Shown here piece by piece: positions 62,701 through 64,000 of a DNA stretch of 64,000 nt. Position 1 is the first letter of the stretch, and each line of letters starts with the position of its first letter. Position numbers and translations under genes: made by a program. This DNA is from CALLVY01 sp937899855 (GTDB taxonomy: Bacteria > Bacteroidota > Bacteroidia > Chitinophagales > Saprospiraceae): NCBI GenBank assembly GCA_039820405.1, contig JBCBQC010000019.1:1-64000 (forward strand). Reading direction: 5' to 3'. The notes under the pieces were generated by a model. The model made no database searches and was not told the origin of the DNA. It saw only the letters and a list, made by a program, of their open reading frames with translations.

Positions 62701-64000
62701 ATGCTGCCATCCGCTTGGGTACAGGCCGACACGCCGAGACTCACCTGGCATTCCGAAAATTCGGAGGTCTCCACGCCATCTTCCGCCAGGGCGGTTAGCC
62801 GTTCGCCCCCCTGTAATGCGATGCCGTTGGCGAAGGGAGGCGTCAGGGTCCAGTTGTCGTTGACGATGGTGGCGGTACCCAGATAGGTTCGTCCCTGACA
62901 GGGCGTTCCGAAGCAAGGCGTCAGGTCGTTGATGTAGATTTCTACCGAAGTACTGATTCCAAAAGCCGTACCGCTGATTTCGGTGGGGTTGGCCGTCAGG
63001 ATGGTGGGGCGTTCGATGCCATTGTTGGCCCCATCGAGGAGTTCGATCCCCTTGATATCGTTACAGAAGAAGGCGTTGTGCTGGATCAGGCAGTTGTTGA
63101 CCCCGTCGACTTGTACCCCAATGGGGTTACCAGCGATTACGTTGGCCTGGCCGGGGTCGGGGCCGCCGATATTGCAGGAATTGGCATTGTCCCGAACGGA
63201 GATTCCACTCCATTCGTTGCCCAAGCCGGGATCGTTGCTGCCGTTGGTTCCGATCACATTGCCGAGGATTTGGCAGCCGATGGAATTACCCCGTACGACG
63301 ATGCCGCTACCTTCCCAGGGGCCGCTGCCCACGGGAGCGTTGGGGAAAAAGTCCGTTTCCGAGCCATTGCTGTGGATGTAGTTGCCCGCGTTGGGCAGGC
63401 CGATGGCGACATTATCGGCATTGAGAACGTCGATGCCATCGTTGGGAAAATTGATGATTTCGAGGGCCAGGACCTGACAGTTGTCCCCTTCGATGCGGAG
63501 GGCGCTGATGGGAAAATCCCAGTTTTCAAAAGCGCCGTCGAGGATAATTTTGGGGCTGCGATCCCCATTGTCGCCAAAGCCGGGCTGGGTGGTTCCGTCG
63601 ATGATGGTCCCGGGATCGGTGAGGGGAGGGAGGGGCAGGTCGGTACTAAAGCCGACGCGAATTTTTCGGGCCGTGAGATTGGGAATGTGGAAGCGGATGC
63701 GATTGGGGCCGGCTGTACTATTGGCACAATCGATGGCTTCGCGTAGGCTCCCGGCGCCGTCGTCTTGGTCGGTGGTGACCCAGATGTCGCCATTGGCGTC
63801 GAAGCAGTCGGTGGGAGAAACGACAAAGAAGCGCTGCTGGGGGGGGACTGCCGAGGAGGTCAGGGGTCCTTCCGTATTGATGGTGTATACGGCGGGGGGG
63901 AGTGGCCCGACGATGATGGTGGTATCGAAGGGGACGAGGGCGGGGCCACAGGTCACGTTTTCGGGAGGGGGATCGTTTTGGAAGCCAAAGAAAAAGTCGA
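59718..64000 (-). CDS. Very large T9SS adhesin, 3' part (beta-helix, SprB, PKD, dockerin- and cohesin-like parts)
   Basis: The frame enters from beyond the window end, so the N-terminus is missing; about 1427 residues are visible. Two beta-helix modules with a CSLREA-type start (GSLREAIDCANST near 63720; GSLRAAIECANST near 62650) form a tandem duplication of about 1.07 kb. Two SprB-like repeats follow (about 61650-61190), then a PKD domain (WDFGDGNSATT near 61090), a carboxypeptidase-regulatory-like part, and a dockerin-like double repeat (near 60770-60590: SILDLVLIQRHLL and DVTNNQQLSPSDLVIIQR). A cohesin-like beta domain (about 60420-60010) precedes the type A sorting tail (RPNPFGEYSWIPF, ending TRIRRMIVD). 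It is probably a surface adhesin or scaffold; no enzyme active site was seen. Confidence 0.88.
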   Translation of the reverse strand, partial: DFFFGFQNDPPPENVTCGPALVPFDTTIIVGPLPPAVYTINTEGPLTSSAVPPQQRFFVVSPTDCFDANGDIWVTTDQDDGAGSLREAIDCANSTAGPNRIRFHIPNLTARKIRVGFSTDLPLPPLTDPGTIIDGTTQPGFGDNGDRSPKIILDGAFENWDFPISALRIEGDNCQVLALEIINFPNDGIDVLNADNVAIGLPNAGNYIHSNGSETDFFPNAPVGSGPWEGSGIVVRGNSIGCQILGNVIGTNGSNDPGLGNEWSGISVRDNANSCNIGGPDPGQANVIAGNPIGVQVDGVNNCLIQHNAFFCNDIKGIELLDGANNGIERPTILTANPTEISGTAFGISTSVEIYINDLTPCFGTPCQGRTYLGTATIVNDNWTLTPPFANGIALQGGERLTALAEDGVETSEFSECQVSLGVSACTQADGSIVVTNILDEGPGSLRAAIECANSTAGGNLIRFSIPGPGPHTIFVGQTSNEALPDLTDPGTIIDGTTQSGLGGNGPRIILDGQIPVWQVPINALFIRADFCEVYGLQIINFPDDAIDLLSASYCRIGAPGRGNVIYNNGLEQDFFPGAPNSGPWNGCGIVVRSDALRNEIKGNAIGTDFSGSIIAGNEYCGILIRTASNNNVVGGSGAGEGNLIAGNEQGIRVQGTSRANSFVQNELFCNSVAGIQLEGSGANDGLAAPTITTSVVDTIRGTATIQEGTVEVFVSDTTGCATAPCQGKTYLGTATIDAGEWELTVPYAGGVLLNGLEDLTALTTDTDGNSSPFADCAQVDFPCSLEATIVDQLDATCGLANGFTTVSATGGIDPFQYDIGTGPNTSPTLNNLVAGDYFITVTDGLGCTVVVETTIGDSPVPTINVVNLTDATCLEANGSLSVLADNGTGSFDYDIGNGPQGDTLFENLAAGSYTVTAMDALGCTASIAATIDNQGQAPLASFTYQTNDATVSFNNTSIEGATFFWDFGDGNSATTENPTHVYALDGDYTVCLTTSNSCGMDQFCTLVSVVLPLADFSISGLVAMEDGTPVVDVELSCTGASPQTTPAGGNYTFGPLPAGGDYTLTASKNTLARNGISILDLVLIQRHLLFLDSLDSPYQIIAADVTNNQQLSPSDLVIIQRIILLDIDAFPNSESWRFVPAAHVFPNPLNPFTDPYPEAIQIDGLSMDMTDQDFVAIKVGDVSGNANPLLFGAGEPLELWTTEQSLQTGSVLEVYLTSADFAGLAAWQSEFYFDPVRLALSDWEASPALDLQLGTRHLDAGRLPLLWWDQAARADGVDVAPEEVLLTLRFEVLRGGVPLSEAFGLAAPAARNEVLTSEDRSRPIALRFDRSTALLPASVATFELGQNRPNPFGEYSWIPFVLPRSGSAELRIYDLTGRLVYQTRDQFGAGAQQWRIRRDVLAADGLYFYELRYEDQTRIRRMIVD

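Noticed and set aside
1..64000. CRISPR arrays, rRNA and tRNA genes
   Set aside because: No regularly spaced repeats and no tRNA or rRNA signature were seen in any intergenic gap.

Overview
The window is a moderately GC-rich chromosomal segment that looks like Bacteroidota, most likely class Saprospiria (Lewinella-like). The clues are many secreted proteins with type IX secretion (T9SS) sorting tails, a giant adhesin paired with a PorP/SprF outer-membrane protein, a TonB-dependent receptor with an N-terminal CarboxypepD-like domain, Bacteroidota-style lipoproteins, an S46 dipeptidyl peptidase, and -7 boxes of the TAnnTTTG type. No rRNA, tRNA, CRISPR array or complete insertion sequence was seen. 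The taxonomic placement is inference from gene content.

Layout. 1-904: the end of an unidentified frame, then a gene-poor stretch. 905-7910: a 1942-residue gliding/adhesion-type protein and its PorP/SprF partner. 7922-14616 (minus): a complete type I restriction-modification operon, hsdM-hsdS-hsdR plus an overlapping YgjP-type metallopeptidase. 14941-18765 (plus): a probable metal-acquisition cluster made of a small His-rich membrane protein, a TonB-dependent receptor and a His-rich lipoprotein. 19108-25780: small lipoproteins, fabH, a sulfotransferase, a histidine kinase/response regulator pair and a membrane protein. 26451-31867: two tandem tail-collar proteins, a T9SS cargo protein, a GPH-type sugar transporter and a GT-C mannosyltransferase-like protein. 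32034-33116: a protein with an N-terminal effector-associated-like domain, a TIR-like domain and a membrane segment; this is the best candidate for an undescribed conflict or signalling component. 33412-44545: recQ, an S46 peptidase, an SRPBCC protein, a bestrophin, an unknown 503-residue protein, an HtrA-type protease, ppa, a structured-looking intergenic region, and an EI24/CysZ-like protein. 44605-48824: an S9 peptidase and a MATE transporter. 48942-53487 (minus): an ECF sigma factor, a membrane protein that joins an anti-sigma-like N-terminus to an outer-membrane-barrel-like C-terminus, and a five-repeat fasciclin protein. 53723-64000: a Cys-rich lipoprotein, a HAD phosphatase, T9SS cargo proteins, a small DUF6435-like gene overlapping an atypical SDR, a short MITE-like inverted repeat, a secreted glucose/sorbosone-dehydrogenase-like protein, and the 3' part of a very large T9SS adhesin that runs off the window.

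How it works together. Much of the region serves the cell surface: T9SS cargo, barrels, lipoproteins and extracytoplasmic peptidases for protein use, with two-component and ECF-sigma regulators nearby. The restriction operon and the TIR-like gene are the defence-like parts. Start codons were moved downstream where signal peptides, family N-termini or ribosome spacing favoured it, and each entry says so.
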